In this document: positions 34,890-43,331 of the stretch, piece after piece
Layout of the letters: each line of letters starts with the position of its first letter
Numbering within the stretch: the stretch's first letter is position 1
Assembly: GCA_002899765.1 (NCBI GenBank)
Contig: PPDH01000025.1
Coordinates: forward strand, 151,984 to 196,903
From: Sulfurimonas sp.
Lineage (GTDB): Bacteria > Campylobacterota > Campylobacteria > Campylobacterales > Sulfurimonadaceae
Direction: 5' to 3'
Length of the DNA: 44,920 nt
Notes under the pieces: generated by a model
The model's database searches: none
Told to the model about the DNA's origin: nothing
What the model saw: the letters and a program-made list of their open reading frames with translations, nothing else
Translations under genes and position numbers: made by a program

Positions 34890-35528
34890 ATGGCTATTAT
34901 GAGAAACAATCATGTTTTTAAGGGGCATAAAACACTGTTGGGTGCAAAGTATGTAACCTATGGCGAAGTAGAACTTCCTTTAAGACTTGATATGTTTTGC
35001 TTATCTAAAAATGGCTTTGACTGGGGAAACACGGGAAGTGCTGCACAACAACTTTCATTTTCAATACTTTGTCAATTAAGCAACGAAGCTTTTGCAAGAG
35101 AAAATGTGTCTCTATTTACGACAGATGTTGTTTCAAAATTTAACGGCAGAGATTGGCTGATATCAGCCTCGGAAGTTTTAAAATGGATAGAAAAACATAC
35201 TAAAGAAGATGATACTTGGAAGAAACAAGAAGAAGAGGAAAAAAAAGAAGCGCCCGTAAATACTATAATACTTAAAACACAAAAAACTTTCAAAAAACCT
35301 AAACAAAAAAATAATGTAGTTAAAGAGATATGCAAGGAGTTGCAAATAACACAAAAAGACCTTGCTTCTATTTTAGAGATTCCGGAAGGAACTATAAGTA
35401 GCTGGGCTGTTAAAAATGAGATTCCAAGACTTGGCAAAAAAGCTATAGAGTTTTACATGCAGAGTCAAAAAAACCAACAAATAATAGAGAGCTATAAAAG
35501 TTTTGTTAAACTGCTTGATGTATCATAA
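34890..35528 (+). CDS. DUF6166-like domain fused to a helix-turn-helix domain
   Basis: 212 residues. Residues 8-95 resemble DUF6166, found in phages and mobile elements: FDWGNTGSAAQQLSFSILCQL fits its (L/F)xWG..GSG.AQLA pattern. A Lys/Glu-rich linker (105-140) leads to an XRE/Cro-like HTH at about 145-185 (CKELQITQKDLASILEIPEG, then TISSWAVKNEIP). The fusion suggests a DNA-binding protein from a prophage or mobile element. It follows the small membrane protein gene in what looks like one transcript. The role is not known. Confidence 0.65.
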   Translation: MAIMRNNHVFKGHKTLLGAKYVTYGEVELPLRLDMFCLSKNGFDWGNTGSAAQQLSFSILCQLSNEAFARENVSLFTTDVVSKFNGRDWLISASEVLKWIEKHTKEDDTWKKQEEEEKKEAPVNTIILKTQKTFKKPKQKNNVVKEICKELQITQKDLASILEIPEGTISSWAVKNEIPRLGKKAIEFYMQSQKNQQIIESYKSFVKLLDVS

Positions 35529-35544
35529 ACAGAATCTTTAACGG

Positions 35545-36048
35545 TTATCTTGCATAACCTCTGTTTTTTGGAGCATTCTCATCGTACTCCAAAAGAAGCA
35601 AAATGCTTTTTTTGTTTGTTTTTCTTGCGAAATCTATCACGCTAATACCTTTTGCATCAACGGCATTTTTATCTGCACCATGTTCTAAAAGCAGTTTTGC
35701 AATTTCAAACCGCCCATAACAAGCTGCTGCCATAAGTGGAGTAAACCTGCTTCTTCTGGTTGTAGCGTTGACATCTACCCCTTGAGAAATAAGATACTTT
35801 ACCATATCTATATTGTTATAGGTAACTGCCATATCAAAAATACTGACACCCTCTTCGTCAAAATCATATATGTCAGCACCGTTTTCAACTAGATGCATTA
35901 CAATGTCAAAGTCGCAGCCGTATCTCAAGCAAGATGCCAAAACAGACTCTCCGCTTTCATTTGCTTCATTTACGTCAGCACCGTCAATTATGTATTTTTT
36001 AACACCTAAAAAATCATTTTTTTTTAAAAGTTCAATCCAAGTGTTCAT
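35545..36048 (-). CDS. Ankyrin-repeat protein
   Basis: 167 residues consisting almost wholly of four to five ankyrin repeats: GADVNEANESGESVLASCL, GADIYDFDEEGVSIFDMAV, GVDVNATTRRSRFTPLMAAA and GADKNAVDAKGISVIDFA. No signal peptide, so it is cytoplasmic and presumably binds a protein partner. It is convergent with the HTH gene. Single-gene unit. Confidence 0.9.
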   Translation of the reverse strand: MNTWIELLKKNDFLGVKKYIIDGADVNEANESGESVLASCLRYGCDFDIVMHLVENGADIYDFDEEGVSIFDMAVTYNNIDMVKYLISQGVDVNATTRRSRFTPLMAAACYGRFEIAKLLLEHGADKNAVDAKGISVIDFARKTNKKSILLLLEYDENAPKNRGYAR

Positions 36049-36132
36049 AATAATATCTTTTTTATTTTATAGTTTTTTAGTAAGCAAAGCCAAGAACAAT
36101 TATATACTAAATTGTTATTAATAATGTTTAAG

Positions 36133-36138
36133 TATAAT
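36133..36138 (+). promoter_or_regulatory. -10 box for dapD
   Basis: TATAAT overlaps an in-frame upstream ATG at 36137, which therefore cannot be the translated start. This supports ATG 36170. Confidence 0.6.
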
Positions 36139-36169
36139 GCTTTTAGAAAAATTATTTAAGCGAGAATTC

Positions 36170-37366
36170 ATGGAAATCATTCAAACGACAGATGCTTTTA
36201 GGGCGCTGGTAGAAAACATTAAATCCTCAACTAAAGGGTATAGAGATCCTTTGGCTTTTGTTATATGCAGAGTTGATTTGGGACAGCTAAATCTTAGTAA
36301 AACATTACAAGCAACCTACCCTGTAATTAACTGGGATGAAAACTTTGGAAGTGCGGCTATTTTTATTAGAGCATTGGCAGAGCAAGGTATTGAAGTGGAT
36401 TTTAGTAAAAATGAAGTGGTTTGCAACATAAATACCCTGTTTTTAAAAAGTTGTCTAAATGCTTTTTCTCCTTATTCAGATGAAGCTTACGGCGATGCTC
36501 ATAAAAATATTCAGGTTGTCTCAGCACTTTACAATCAAATCATGAATAGCGGCTCTTTGGAAGGTGAGTTTAAAGTTACATTTATTTTTGCGGACGAAGC
36601 TCTAGAGAGCGTTGAAGCAACTTATTTGAAACTATATGCCCTTTCTCAGGCAAAAGTTGAGATAAGAAGTATAAACTTAAACGGTGCTTTTGGTGCATTG
36701 CCAAATGTTGCATGGTCAAACGGGCAGCCCATTGAACTAGATTATCTACGTGAATTTGAGATAGAGTTAAAACTCTCAAACGAGTATCCTCATATCGATT
36801 TTGTAGATAAATTTCCAAGATTTTTACAACATGTAATCCCTGCAGACAACACTAGAATACTAGATACTTCTAGAGTAAGATTTGGCGCGCAACTTGCTGC
36901 CGGAACTACTGTTATGCCTGGCGCTTCATATATAAACTTCAATGCAGGAACCACAGGCCCGGTGATGGTAGAGGGTAGAATATCAAGCTCTGCAATCGTT
37001 GGAGCAGGAAGTGATGTCGGCGGAGGAGCTTCCATTCTCGGCGTTCTTAGCGGAACAGACGGAAATCCTATTACTATCGGCAAAAATACACTTCTTGGAG
37101 CAAACTCTACATGTGGTATTCCTCTTGGAGACGGATGTATAATTGACGGCGGTTTGGCTATTTTTGCAGGCACAAAAGTCCACATCAATGATGAGGAGAT
37201 AAAAGAGATTCAAGAGGTAAATCCTGGTGTAAGCCTTTCTTCTATCATGAAAGCATCTGAATTAGCGGGACTAAATGGACTTCATCTTAGACAAAACTCT
37301 CTTAATGGGCAATATGTGGCACAAAGAAGCACAAGAGAAATTAAATTAAACGCAGATTTGCACTAA
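36170..37366 (+). CDS. dapD: 2,3,4,5-tetrahydropyridine-2,6-dicarboxylate N-succinyltransferase, long epsilon type
   Basis: The succinyl-CoA-dependent step of lysine and meso-diaminopimelate synthesis, which supplies peptidoglycan and protein. 398 residues from ATG 36170. An N-terminal domain specific to the longer family is followed by a left-handed beta-helix of hexapeptide repeats (VRFGAQLAAGTTVMPGA, VEGRISSSAIVGAGSDVGGG, IGKNTLLGANSTCGIPLGDG). The length matches the Campylobacter-type DapD, not the short E. coli form. It has its own promoter and terminator. Confidence 0.93.
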   Translation: MEIIQTTDAFRALVENIKSSTKGYRDPLAFVICRVDLGQLNLSKTLQATYPVINWDENFGSAAIFIRALAEQGIEVDFSKNEVVCNINTLFLKSCLNAFSPYSDEAYGDAHKNIQVVSALYNQIMNSGSLEGEFKVTFIFADEALESVEATYLKLYALSQAKVEIRSINLNGAFGALPNVAWSNGQPIELDYLREFEIELKLSNEYPHIDFVDKFPRFLQHVIPADNTRILDTSRVRFGAQLAAGTTVMPGASYINFNAGTTGPVMVEGRISSSAIVGAGSDVGGGASILGVLSGTDGNPITIGKNTLLGANSTCGIPLGDGCIIDGGLAIFAGTKVHINDEEIKEIQEVNPGVSLSSIMKASELAGLNGLHLRQNSLNGQYVAQRSTREIKLNADLH

Positions 37367-37376
37367 TAAAATATAG

Positions 37377-37402
37377 AATCTCTATACATGAATATAGAGA
37401 TT
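37377..37402 (+). terminator. Terminator after dapD
   Basis: AATCTCTATA and TATAGAGATT form a perfect 10-bp stem over a CATGAA loop, followed by TTCT. Confidence 0.75.
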
Positions 37403-37490
37403 TTCTATGTTTTTAGGACTACTTTTTTAAAATAATTGTTGTTTCAGCTTACTAAGACTAGAATGAGTAAAATAAAGACGAAGGATTTTT

Positions 37491-37796
37491 ATGAATATTT
37501 CAAGTAATATATCATCAATACAGGCACACCAAACTATGATGAACACATCTGCTACTAACGTTGCAAATGTAAATAGCGACGGTTATATTCCAAGTGAAAC
37601 AAGAGTGGTTTCTAGTGAAAATTCGGTTAAAGCCAACACTTTTAAAGCTAATGATAACGGCTCAAAAATGAGTCAGACTGAGCTATCAAAAGAGATAACA
37701 AATCAAATCATTGCTCAAGATGCAACAGAGGCAAATGTAACAGCACTAAAAGCACAAGATGACATATTAGGCTCCCTTCTAGATATAAAAGCCTAG
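37491..37796 (+). CDS. Miniature flagellar rod/hook-like protein
   Basis: 101 residues. The N-terminus SNISSIQAHQTMMNTSATNVANVNSDGYI has the flagellar rod motif (SALQAxQxxLNxxANNxANxxTxGY). The C-terminus (ELSKEITNQIIAQDATEANVTALKAQDDILGSLLDIKA) resembles the C-terminal rod helix of FlgB, FlgC and FlgG. The core between them is absent. It may be a shortened FlgC-like axial protein or an export-linked factor. No other flagellar gene is near. Confidence 0.7.
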   Translation: MNISSNISSIQAHQTMMNTSATNVANVNSDGYIPSETRVVSSENSVKANTFKANDNGSKMSQTELSKEITNQIIAQDATEANVTALKAQDDILGSLLDIKA

Positions 37797-37810
37797 AAGG
37801 AAACTTTTTT
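37775..37810 (+). terminator. Terminator at the end of the rod-like gene
   Basis: CCTTCTAG (37775-37782) pairs with CTAGAAGG (37793-37800), and TTTTTT follows at 37805-37810. The stop codon lies inside the 3' arm. Confidence 0.8.
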
Positions 37811-38921
37811 ATCTTACTACTATAGATTCTTTAACCCCTATGTACGGTCTTATAAATTCTTCAGTTTTAATATCTAGTTTTTCAGCAATTTTTGGATTTA
37901 TTACGTAACTTATCCAAGTTGCTTCTATCTCGTCGCCTTTTTGAAGATTATCCACGGTATAAGTGATTGTTTTAGCTTCAAGTGCTTTTAGATTTTGGTA
38001 TAGAGCATAGCCTTTTGCCTTGTTTGGCATAGACTGCTTGCCGTCTTCATCTTTAAAAGCAACTATAAAAGTCGCTTCCTTATCTTCTATAGGTGAGTCT
38101 TTAAAATTACTCCATATAATTTTAGAGTCTCTTTTTACAACTGTTTTTACAAATTTAAGTCTCATCGGATGCGTAATTATAGAGTGCCCCATTTTATTGA
38201 TAATTGTCAATTCTATTTTATTTTGCTTATGACTTAGCTCTAGTTTAACACTTCTTTTTACCATCTCATCAGATCTAATGCCTAAAAAATTATGAGTTGC
38301 ATACTCTTCTCTGCCCCTCTTGTTAAATTTTTCATTTCCTCCGGGTGCTTTTGGCATATGACACCCTATACAATCACTTCTGCTATCATGCTGATCTTTC
38401 GTGTTACAAACTTCAAAGCCGTGACTGTTTTGCTTGTGTGAATGGCATCCCATGCAAACTTCGCTGTTTTTGTATATCTCATTCTCTTTTGAATCATGTT
38501 TATCTCCAAAATCGGGATTTTTCAAGTTGCCGAACATTGTAGGCTTATCGCCATTTACGGCACTTGAGAAGTTTATATTGTATGCTTTTGAGTAGTGAAT
38601 CTTACTTATTTGGTGGCAGTAGAAACAAGAGACTCCGTCTGTATGGCTTTTATCGTTAGAGTCCAATTTTTCTGTTCCGCGAATAACAGCAGATAGATTT
38701 TTAGCAGCAGGCATGTGACACAAAGCACAAGAGTAACCATCTTTACCTTCAATCTCTTTAACTTTTTTGTGTACTTCATCGCTGAAGATTGATGACTTGT
38801 GATGCATTGACTTTGTGTGTTCTGCGTAAATATCTTCATGACACTCTTTACATGTAGCACTATCGAGATATTTTCCCTCAGATATCCCAAGTAAAATCAA
38901 AAATAATAAAATAACCTTCAT
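37809..38921 (-). CDS. Periplasmic multiheme cytochrome c (five CxxCH)
   Basis: 370 residues from ATG 38921, chosen because GGAG lies upstream and the sequence then opens with a proper signal peptide (KVILLFLILLGISEG). Heme-binding motifs are CKECH, CALCH, CFYCH, CMGCH and CIGCH, all in the first 190 residues, as in cytochrome c554-type proteins. The C-terminal half is a heme-free beta-rich domain (KIELTIINKMGHSIITHPMRLKF). It is a likely electron carrier or reductase in respiration. The substrate is not evident and no membrane quinol partner is adjacent. Confidence 0.88.
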   Translation of the reverse strand: MKVILLFLILLGISEGKYLDSATCKECHEDIYAEHTKSMHHKSSIFSDEVHKKVKEIEGKDGYSCALCHMPAAKNLSAVIRGTEKLDSNDKSHTDGVSCFYCHQISKIHYSKAYNINFSSAVNGDKPTMFGNLKNPDFGDKHDSKENEIYKNSEVCMGCHSHKQNSHGFEVCNTKDQHDSRSDCIGCHMPKAPGGNEKFNKRGREEYATHNFLGIRSDEMVKRSVKLELSHKQNKIELTIINKMGHSIITHPMRLKFVKTVVKRDSKIIWSNFKDSPIEDKEATFIVAFKDEDGKQSMPNKAKGYALYQNLKALEAKTITYTVDNLQKGDEIEATWISYVINPKIAEKLDIKTEEFIRPYIGVKESIVVR

Positions 38922-39006
38922 GTTAACTCCGTTGTTGATTTGTCTAGTTATTATACTCAAAATAAATTATAATTAATATATCATTGGCTTATATTTAAAA
39001 TATATT

Positions 39007-40380
39007 TTAGTATGTGAGTATATTCATGCTGATTAAATTTTTAAGCAACTCAGCCTCTTCATCATAATTTTCTTGATATTTTCCAAGTCTTAAATAGCTA
39101 AAAATAGGCTTTCCTATGATTATCCTGCCCTCAGCATCTTCTTTTTTTGTTTTTATGCCCCATGTATTATGAAATATAATAATTTCATCATGATAGGTTC
39201 CGACATAGAGAACAACATGCCCTTTTTTATACAGAAGAGTCTCAAAAGGAATACCTTCTTCTTTGATAATTTTTATCTTCTCATCATTAGACAAATTTTC
39301 TAAAGATATTATTTTTCCTATCTTGCTTTGTTGAAAAGAGTTTCTAGGCAGCCATATTCCAAATGGCGTAAACATATCACGTAACATAGACGAACAGTCT
39401 CTTTGTTAATACATTCCGCCCCATCCATAGTTTGTTTTTGAAACTTCTCTTATGATAGAAACTAAATTATTTCCATCTAGTTTAAATACCTCTTTTGTTG
39501 CTATGTTTTTAGATATTTCTGATTTTAAAAAGAGCGGCTTTGAGTTCTTGTATGAAGAGACTGTTAAAATAGTATATGTCTCTTTATTTTCGGAGATAAG
39601 CGCAAAAATCATGCCGATTTTTGATTTAAATAAAAAATGCCCCTGCATGTCATAAATAGGTTGGTTTTCAACTGTAATTGCAATCTTCTTTGCTTTTTGC
39701 AAATCATGAACATGCTCATCTTTTAAAATTACGAATTCATTAGATTTTAGCCATCCAGAAGCGTAGCTGCTAAAGACAAATGCCCACTCCTTATCTTTTG
39801 TATAGTGTGAGATAAAAAGAGGCTCATTTGCATGTATAGAGCTGTTTTGAAGATAGTCAAAAGGAAAGCCCTCTCCTGCTGCCGTAGGATCTTTTAAAAG
39901 ATGTCTTATGGTTGGAAAAGCTCTTATGTTACTGTATTTTAGTGTTAAGGCTTTTTTATTTACTTTGCCATACTCTTCAAAATTTGCATTCTCAAGCATC
40001 TTATCAAAAAAACTCTTCTCTAAAAGCTGTAAATTCTCCCCATAACTTTTATTGAACGTAAATGAGGCAAAAGGCCACATTGCAGATTTTAAATCTTCTT
40101 GAGGCTTATCAATATTCCACACACTAAAATAGTTTTGTTCATATTTTTTTTGAATGTCATAAAATATAGGTTCTTTATTTATATTGTTTATAAAATAGCT
40201 TACATCTTGAGGAATATTCTGCAGGTCATATATCTTGGCTTCTTTTATCTCTATTTTTTTTGCCGACTTAGCAGTTTTATCTTCAACTGAGATATCTTCT
40301 GCAGACCTTGATGCAACATCTTCTTTTGACGAAAAGCCCGTCAATAAGATAATTGATAAAACTATAAAAATATATCTCAA
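39007..40380 (-). pseudogene. SH3/NlpC-P60 family cell-wall hydrolase, interrupted by in-frame TAA
   Basis: The start is TTG 40380, after an AAAGGGA site, giving a signal peptide (RYIFIVLSIILLTGF). The N-terminal domain and SH3-like region (DLQNIPQDVSYF, then YSNIRAFPTIRHLL, then YASGWLKSNEFVILKD) lead to SKTNYGWGGMY and TAA at 39408-39406 (codon 325). The frame continues QRDCSSMLRDMFTPFGIWLPRNS, which holds the catalytic Cys of the NlpC/P60 domain, with the His in IFHNTWG later. Without the stop the protein has about 457 residues. The stop removes all catalytic residues, so the truncated form would be only a wall-binding protein. A GAA codon is a likely original. Confidence 0.85.
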
Positions 40381-40393
40381 AACCAAATCCCTT

Positions 40394-41053
40394 TTAATCA
40401 ACGCTTCCAAATCTACTGATTACTCTTCCTATCACCTCTATTTCAGAGGGCTCCAGTGTTTGAGTGGAGTAAACTTGATTATCTGATATTATATCTATTT
40501 TCCCGTCAATTCTTTTTTGTACTCTTTTTATAAAAAGCCCTGCTTCCGTTCTTATGGTAAAAACACCGCCTCGTTGAAGGTCTGTTTTGCTTCTGTTTAT
40601 AAAGACTATATCGTTATAACTAAAAGTAGGCTCCATGGAGTCTCCTGATACATTTATAGCTTCTATATGTTTTAACTCTCTCTCTCCTCCAAGCATCAGT
40701 GCAAACTCATGTGGAATCTCGATTCCCTGAACCTCCTCTTTGTCCGTGTCTGCTCCACCGCCTGCGGATGCATTTACATTTCCGAAGTACTTGACCATAA
40801 AAAATCTATTTGTTGCTTCAATAAGACTCTCAGGTGATTGACCGTAAAGAAGCCAGTTTATAGATATGGATTTTGTCGCACAAAAGTCTAAAAGTTCACC
40901 GAAAGGAATCTTGTTTCTTTTTTTCATTGTCGCAAAATTCATCTGAGAAACCCCCAAAATATCTGCAACATCTTTGTCGTATATCTTTCTGCCGCCAAAC
41001 TCTGTAGAGACAATGCTTTTAATCTCTTCTACTATTTCAAGAAAATTTTTCAT
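40394..41053 (-). CDS. S24-family (LexA/CI-like) self-cleaving repressor
   Basis: 219 residues from ATG 41053 (SD AAAGGAA). An N-terminal HTH at about 25-50 (DKDVADILGVSQMNFATMKKR) of the Bacteriophage CI type is followed by the S24 domain. The cleavage site is Ala97-Gly98 in NASAGGG, the nucleophile Ser139 in SGDSMEPTF, and the general base Lys176 in GLFIKRV. Such repressors respond to RecA-ssDNA during the SOS response. It sits alone with no phage genes, so it is a cellular regulator or prophage remnant. TTTTGCAAAA-type sites upstream suggest autoregulation. Confidence 0.9.
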   Translation of the reverse strand: MKNFLEIVEEIKSIVSTEFGGRKIYDKDVADILGVSQMNFATMKKRNKIPFGELLDFCATKSISINWLLYGQSPESLIEATNRFFMVKYFGNVNASAGGGADTDKEEVQGIEIPHEFALMLGGERELKHIEAINVSGDSMEPTFSYNDIVFINRSKTDLQRGGVFTIRTEAGLFIKRVQKRIDGKIDIISDNQVYSTQTLEPSEIEVIGRVISRFGSVD

Positions 41054-41063
41054 GTCGTTTCCT

Positions 41064-41133
41064 TTTTGCAAAATATTAAAATATTATATTTGATTTTTGC
41101 AATTTAGTCAAAATTTATATGACAAAATGCAAT
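41064..41133. promoter_or_regulatory. Operator-like region between the S24 repressor and a 27-codon ORF
   Basis: The palindrome TTTTGCAAAA (41064-41073) is followed by TTGCAA (41097-41102) and AATGCAAT (41127-41133 region), about 30 bp apart. GTCA and TGAC (41107-41110, 41120-41123) lie between. The arrangement fits cooperative repressor sites on a divergent promoter. Confidence 0.5.
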
Positions 41134-41191
41134 ATTTTTTAGGTAAAAATGAAATTATGTGTAAGATTTGGAAAAATCAAAAGGATTTTAT

Positions 41192-41275
41192 ATGATAATC
41201 GTAGTGAAAAATGTACAAAGCATGCTAGATAAATTTGAAGATATATTAGAGAGATGGGCTCAAAAAATTTTTTAG
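41192..41275 (+). CDS. 27-residue amphipathic peptide ORF divergent from the repressor
   Basis: ATG 41192 has a strong AAAAGGA 6 bp upstream and encodes a peptide starting MIIVVKNVQSMLDK and ending WAQKIF. It is helical and amphipathic, with hydrophobic and charged faces and one Trp. This is like small membrane-active peptides or type I toxins, but that is inference from composition. Its placement under the repressor's operator-like sites is the main support. Confidence 0.45.
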   Translation: MIIVVKNVQSMLDKFEDILERWAQKIF

Positions 41276-41279
41276 AGCC
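41257..41279. terminator. Bidirectional terminator-like palindrome
   Basis: GGCTC and GAGCC enclose AAAAAATTTTTT in a near-perfect 23-bp palindrome with a single A-A mismatch pair. It overlaps the 3' ends of the 27-codon ORF and the convergent 46-codon gene. Confidence 0.6.
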
Positions 41280-41412
41280 TCCCTTCTTTCTCTTTTACTC
41301 TCTTTTCGTCAGCTTCTCTTTGAGCTGATTTGTTTTTATGATAGCCGCCAAAGACAAAAATCATAAATAGCACGAAAAGAAGAGCCATAACTATATCTAT
41401 AAATTCTTTCAT
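41272..41412 (-). CDS. 46-residue single-span membrane protein
   Basis: MKEFIDIVMALLFVLFMIFVFGG forms one membrane helix, then a basic, polar tail (YHKNKSAQREADEKRVKEKE). Its ATG overlaps the trmL stop by 4 bp, which supports real translation in the leuD-to-trmL series. Function unknown. Confidence 0.6.
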   Translation of the reverse strand: MKEFIDIVMALLFVLFMIFVFGGYHKNKSAQREADEKRVKEKEGRL

Positions 41413-41879
41413 ATATTCTCCTTAAAAGTTGTGTAGTTTTGTCTTATCGCTTCATAAAGTACTATTCCCGTACTTATCGCCAAATTTAGGCTTCTGCCTT
41501 CTTTGGTCATAGGTATGGTTATGTTTTGCTCTTTATGGGCATTTAAAATATCCTCAGGTATCCCCGCAGTTTCGCTTCCAAAAAATATATAATCATCCTC
41601 TTTAAACAGTGCTTCAAAGTATGGCTTATCTGTTTTTGTAGTAGCAAAATGGGCATTATCTGATATTTTATTGTTTTGAAAAAAATGCTCCAGACTCTCC
41701 CAGACATGTAGATCCAGCTTATGCCAATAGTCAAGTCCTGCACGTCTTACAGCCTTTTCGTCAATATCAAATGCGATAGGCTTGATGATATGTAAAGATG
41801 CTCCGGCATTTACGCATAAACGCCCTATAGCGCCTGTATTGTTTGGGATTTGCGGATTTACTAAAACAAGATTAAACAA
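41409..41879 (-). CDS. trmL: tRNA (cytidine/uridine-34 2'-O)-methyltransferase
   Basis: A SPOUT-class methyltransferase of 156 residues. Motifs: LVNPQIPNNTGAIGRLC (motif 1, with the Asn and the Arg), FFGSETAGIPEDIL (motif 2) and ITIPMTKEGRSLNLAISTGIVLYEA (motif 3, the knot that binds SAM). It modifies the wobble base of tRNA-Leu isoacceptors. It is 2 bp downstream of purU. Confidence 0.93.
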   Translation of the reverse strand: MFNLVLVNPQIPNNTGAIGRLCVNAGASLHIIKPIAFDIDEKAVRRAGLDYWHKLDLHVWESLEHFFQNNKISDNAHFATTKTDKPYFEALFKEDDYIFFGSETAGIPEDILNAHKEQNITIPMTKEGRSLNLAISTGIVLYEAIRQNYTTFKENI

Positions 41880-41881
41880 TG

Positions 41882-42724
41882 CTATCCTTGAAAAATAACG
41901 GTTTTATTTGCATATACAAAGATTCTATCTTCAAGTGCAAGCTTAAGCGCTCTGGAGAGAACGACTTTTTCAACATCTTTGCCTAAGCGCTGCATGTCTC
42001 TCCACCCGTAAGCATGATCTACATGTATAACTTCTTGAGCAATAATAGGACCTTCATCAAGGTTGTTATTTACAAAGTGCGAGGTTGCACCTATGATTTT
42101 CACGCCTCTTTCATGTGCTTGCTTATAAGGGTTGGCTCCAATAAAGGCCGGTAAAAATGAGTGATGAATATTTATGATTCTATTTTCATAAACTTCTACA
42201 AACTGAGGTGTTAACACTCTCATGTATTTTGCCAAAACAATATAATCTATCTCCTCAAATTGAGCCAGATACTCAAGTATTTTATCTTCATGTTCTTCTC
42301 TGCTTAAATCTACATGAGAGATGCAAATAAAAGGAATATTGAATTTACAGACGAGAGATTCTAAATCGCTGTAGTTTGATATTACTGCCAGTATATTCGC
42401 CTCTAACTCTCCCGCTTCATGTCTGATTAAAATATCGCCCAAAGCATGCATCTCTTTTGTTGCCATTATGATTATATTTTTATTTTTTTGCGCAATTACG
42501 TCGATGTTTGCATCTTCGGGCATAACATCGCTTATGAGCTGATATAATTTATCTAAAACAATATCGCCGTCAACTACGCTCCTCATAAAAAATTTATTGT
42601 TTTCTTTATCGACAAATTCATTGTTTGAGAGAATATTCATATCGTTTTGATAAAAAACGGTAGAGACTTTATGAACAAGACCTTTTTCGTCATTTGCGTC
42701 TATTAACACCCTGTATTGGCTCAT
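41882..42724 (-). CDS. purU: Formyltetrahydrofolate deformylase
   Basis: Hydrolyses 10-formyl-THF to formate and THF, balancing one-carbon pools and feeding formate to purine synthesis. 280 residues: an N-terminal ACT domain (LIDANDEKGLVHKVS) of about 80 residues, then a formyltransferase fold with the catalytic Asn-His in IINIHHSFLPAF and the Asp in LDEGPIIAQ. It overlaps the CiaD-like gene by 4 bp. Confidence 0.94.
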   Translation of the reverse strand: MSQYRVLIDANDEKGLVHKVSTVFYQNDMNILSNNEFVDKENNKFFMRSVVDGDIVLDKLYQLISDVMPEDANIDVIAQKNKNIIIMATKEMHALGDILIRHEAGELEANILAVISNYSDLESLVCKFNIPFICISHVDLSREEHEDKILEYLAQFEEIDYIVLAKYMRVLTPQFVEVYENRIINIHHSFLPAFIGANPYKQAHERGVKIIGATSHFVNNNLDEGPIIAQEVIHVDHAYGWRDMQRLGKDVEKVVLSRALKLALEDRIFVYANKTVIFQG

Positions 42725-43107
42725 GTACGGTGACCTCTCTCTATCTCTTCAACTCTTGAGTAAATGGTTACGAGCACATACTCTAAAAAATTAAGCGTCA
42801 TATCTATTTTAGCCTCTATATTTATGTTATTTGGAGCCTGAAAACCTTCAAAAAGCACAAGCAATCTCTCTCTCATAGACTTTAAAAATTGCATCTCACT
42901 GCTTAGAGACCGTTCGTCTTGGGAAGTAGGATTATCTTCGCTTTGAACTTCTGGCTTGTACTCTTTTTTCTGCTCTTTTTGACTTTTTTCTTGACTGTTT
43001 TGGATAGGCTTTATGTTGTCTATCATGTTTTTTTCAGGTTTTATATTTTCCATCTCTGCTAAAGTTGAGAGAATTACATCTTTTAGTTCCATAACTTTAA
43101 TAGCCAC
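42721..43107 (-). CDS. CiaD-like domain protein
   Basis: 128 residues. The N-terminus ([16 protein letters not shown]) and the C-terminal helical segment (FLKSMRERLLVLFEGFQ, then IDMTLNFLEYVLVTIYSRVEEIE) match, from memory, the pattern of Campylobacter CiaD, which also lies near purU. The middle is Lys/Gln-rich and low complexity. In Campylobacter CiaD is a secreted effector; in a free-living relative its role is probably different and unknown. Confidence 0.6.
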   Translation of the reverse strand: MAIKVMELKDVILSTLAEMENIKPEKNMIDNIKPIQNSQEKSQKEQKKEYKPEVQSEDNPTSQDERSLSSEMQFLKSMRERLLVLFEGFQAPNNINIEAKIDMTLNFLEYVLVTIYSRVEEIERGHRT

Positions 43108-43331
43108 CTTTCAAATTCATTAAACTCAATCTCATCTTCCATCTTAACAAAGTACTCTTTCATCTGAGAATTTACGTTTAAAAATTTCTTTCTCATGCCG
43201 GAGAGTCTTCGTATTGCGATTTTGGCATCACTGTTTGAAGGCTCTTTTTTTAGTATTTCTTTATAAATCTCAAGCGCCTCTTCTTTTAAGCCTTGGAGCT
43301 CATAAATATTTGCTAAAGTGAGTGTCTTCAT
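43083..43331 (-). CDS. Small tetratricopeptide-repeat protein
   Basis: 82 residues. One TPR-type helix pair ([30 protein letters not shown]) is followed by a second helical segment rich in Lys and Arg and a Trp-containing end ([10 protein letters not shown]). It starts 4 bp inside the leuB stop and overlaps the next gene by 25 bp, so it is tightly coupled. Probably a protein-binding adaptor. Confidence 0.7.
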   Translation of the reverse strand: MKTLTLANIYELQGLKEEALEIYKEILKKEPSNSDAKIAIRRLSGMRKKFLNVNSQMKEYFVKMEDEIEFNEFERWLLKLWN

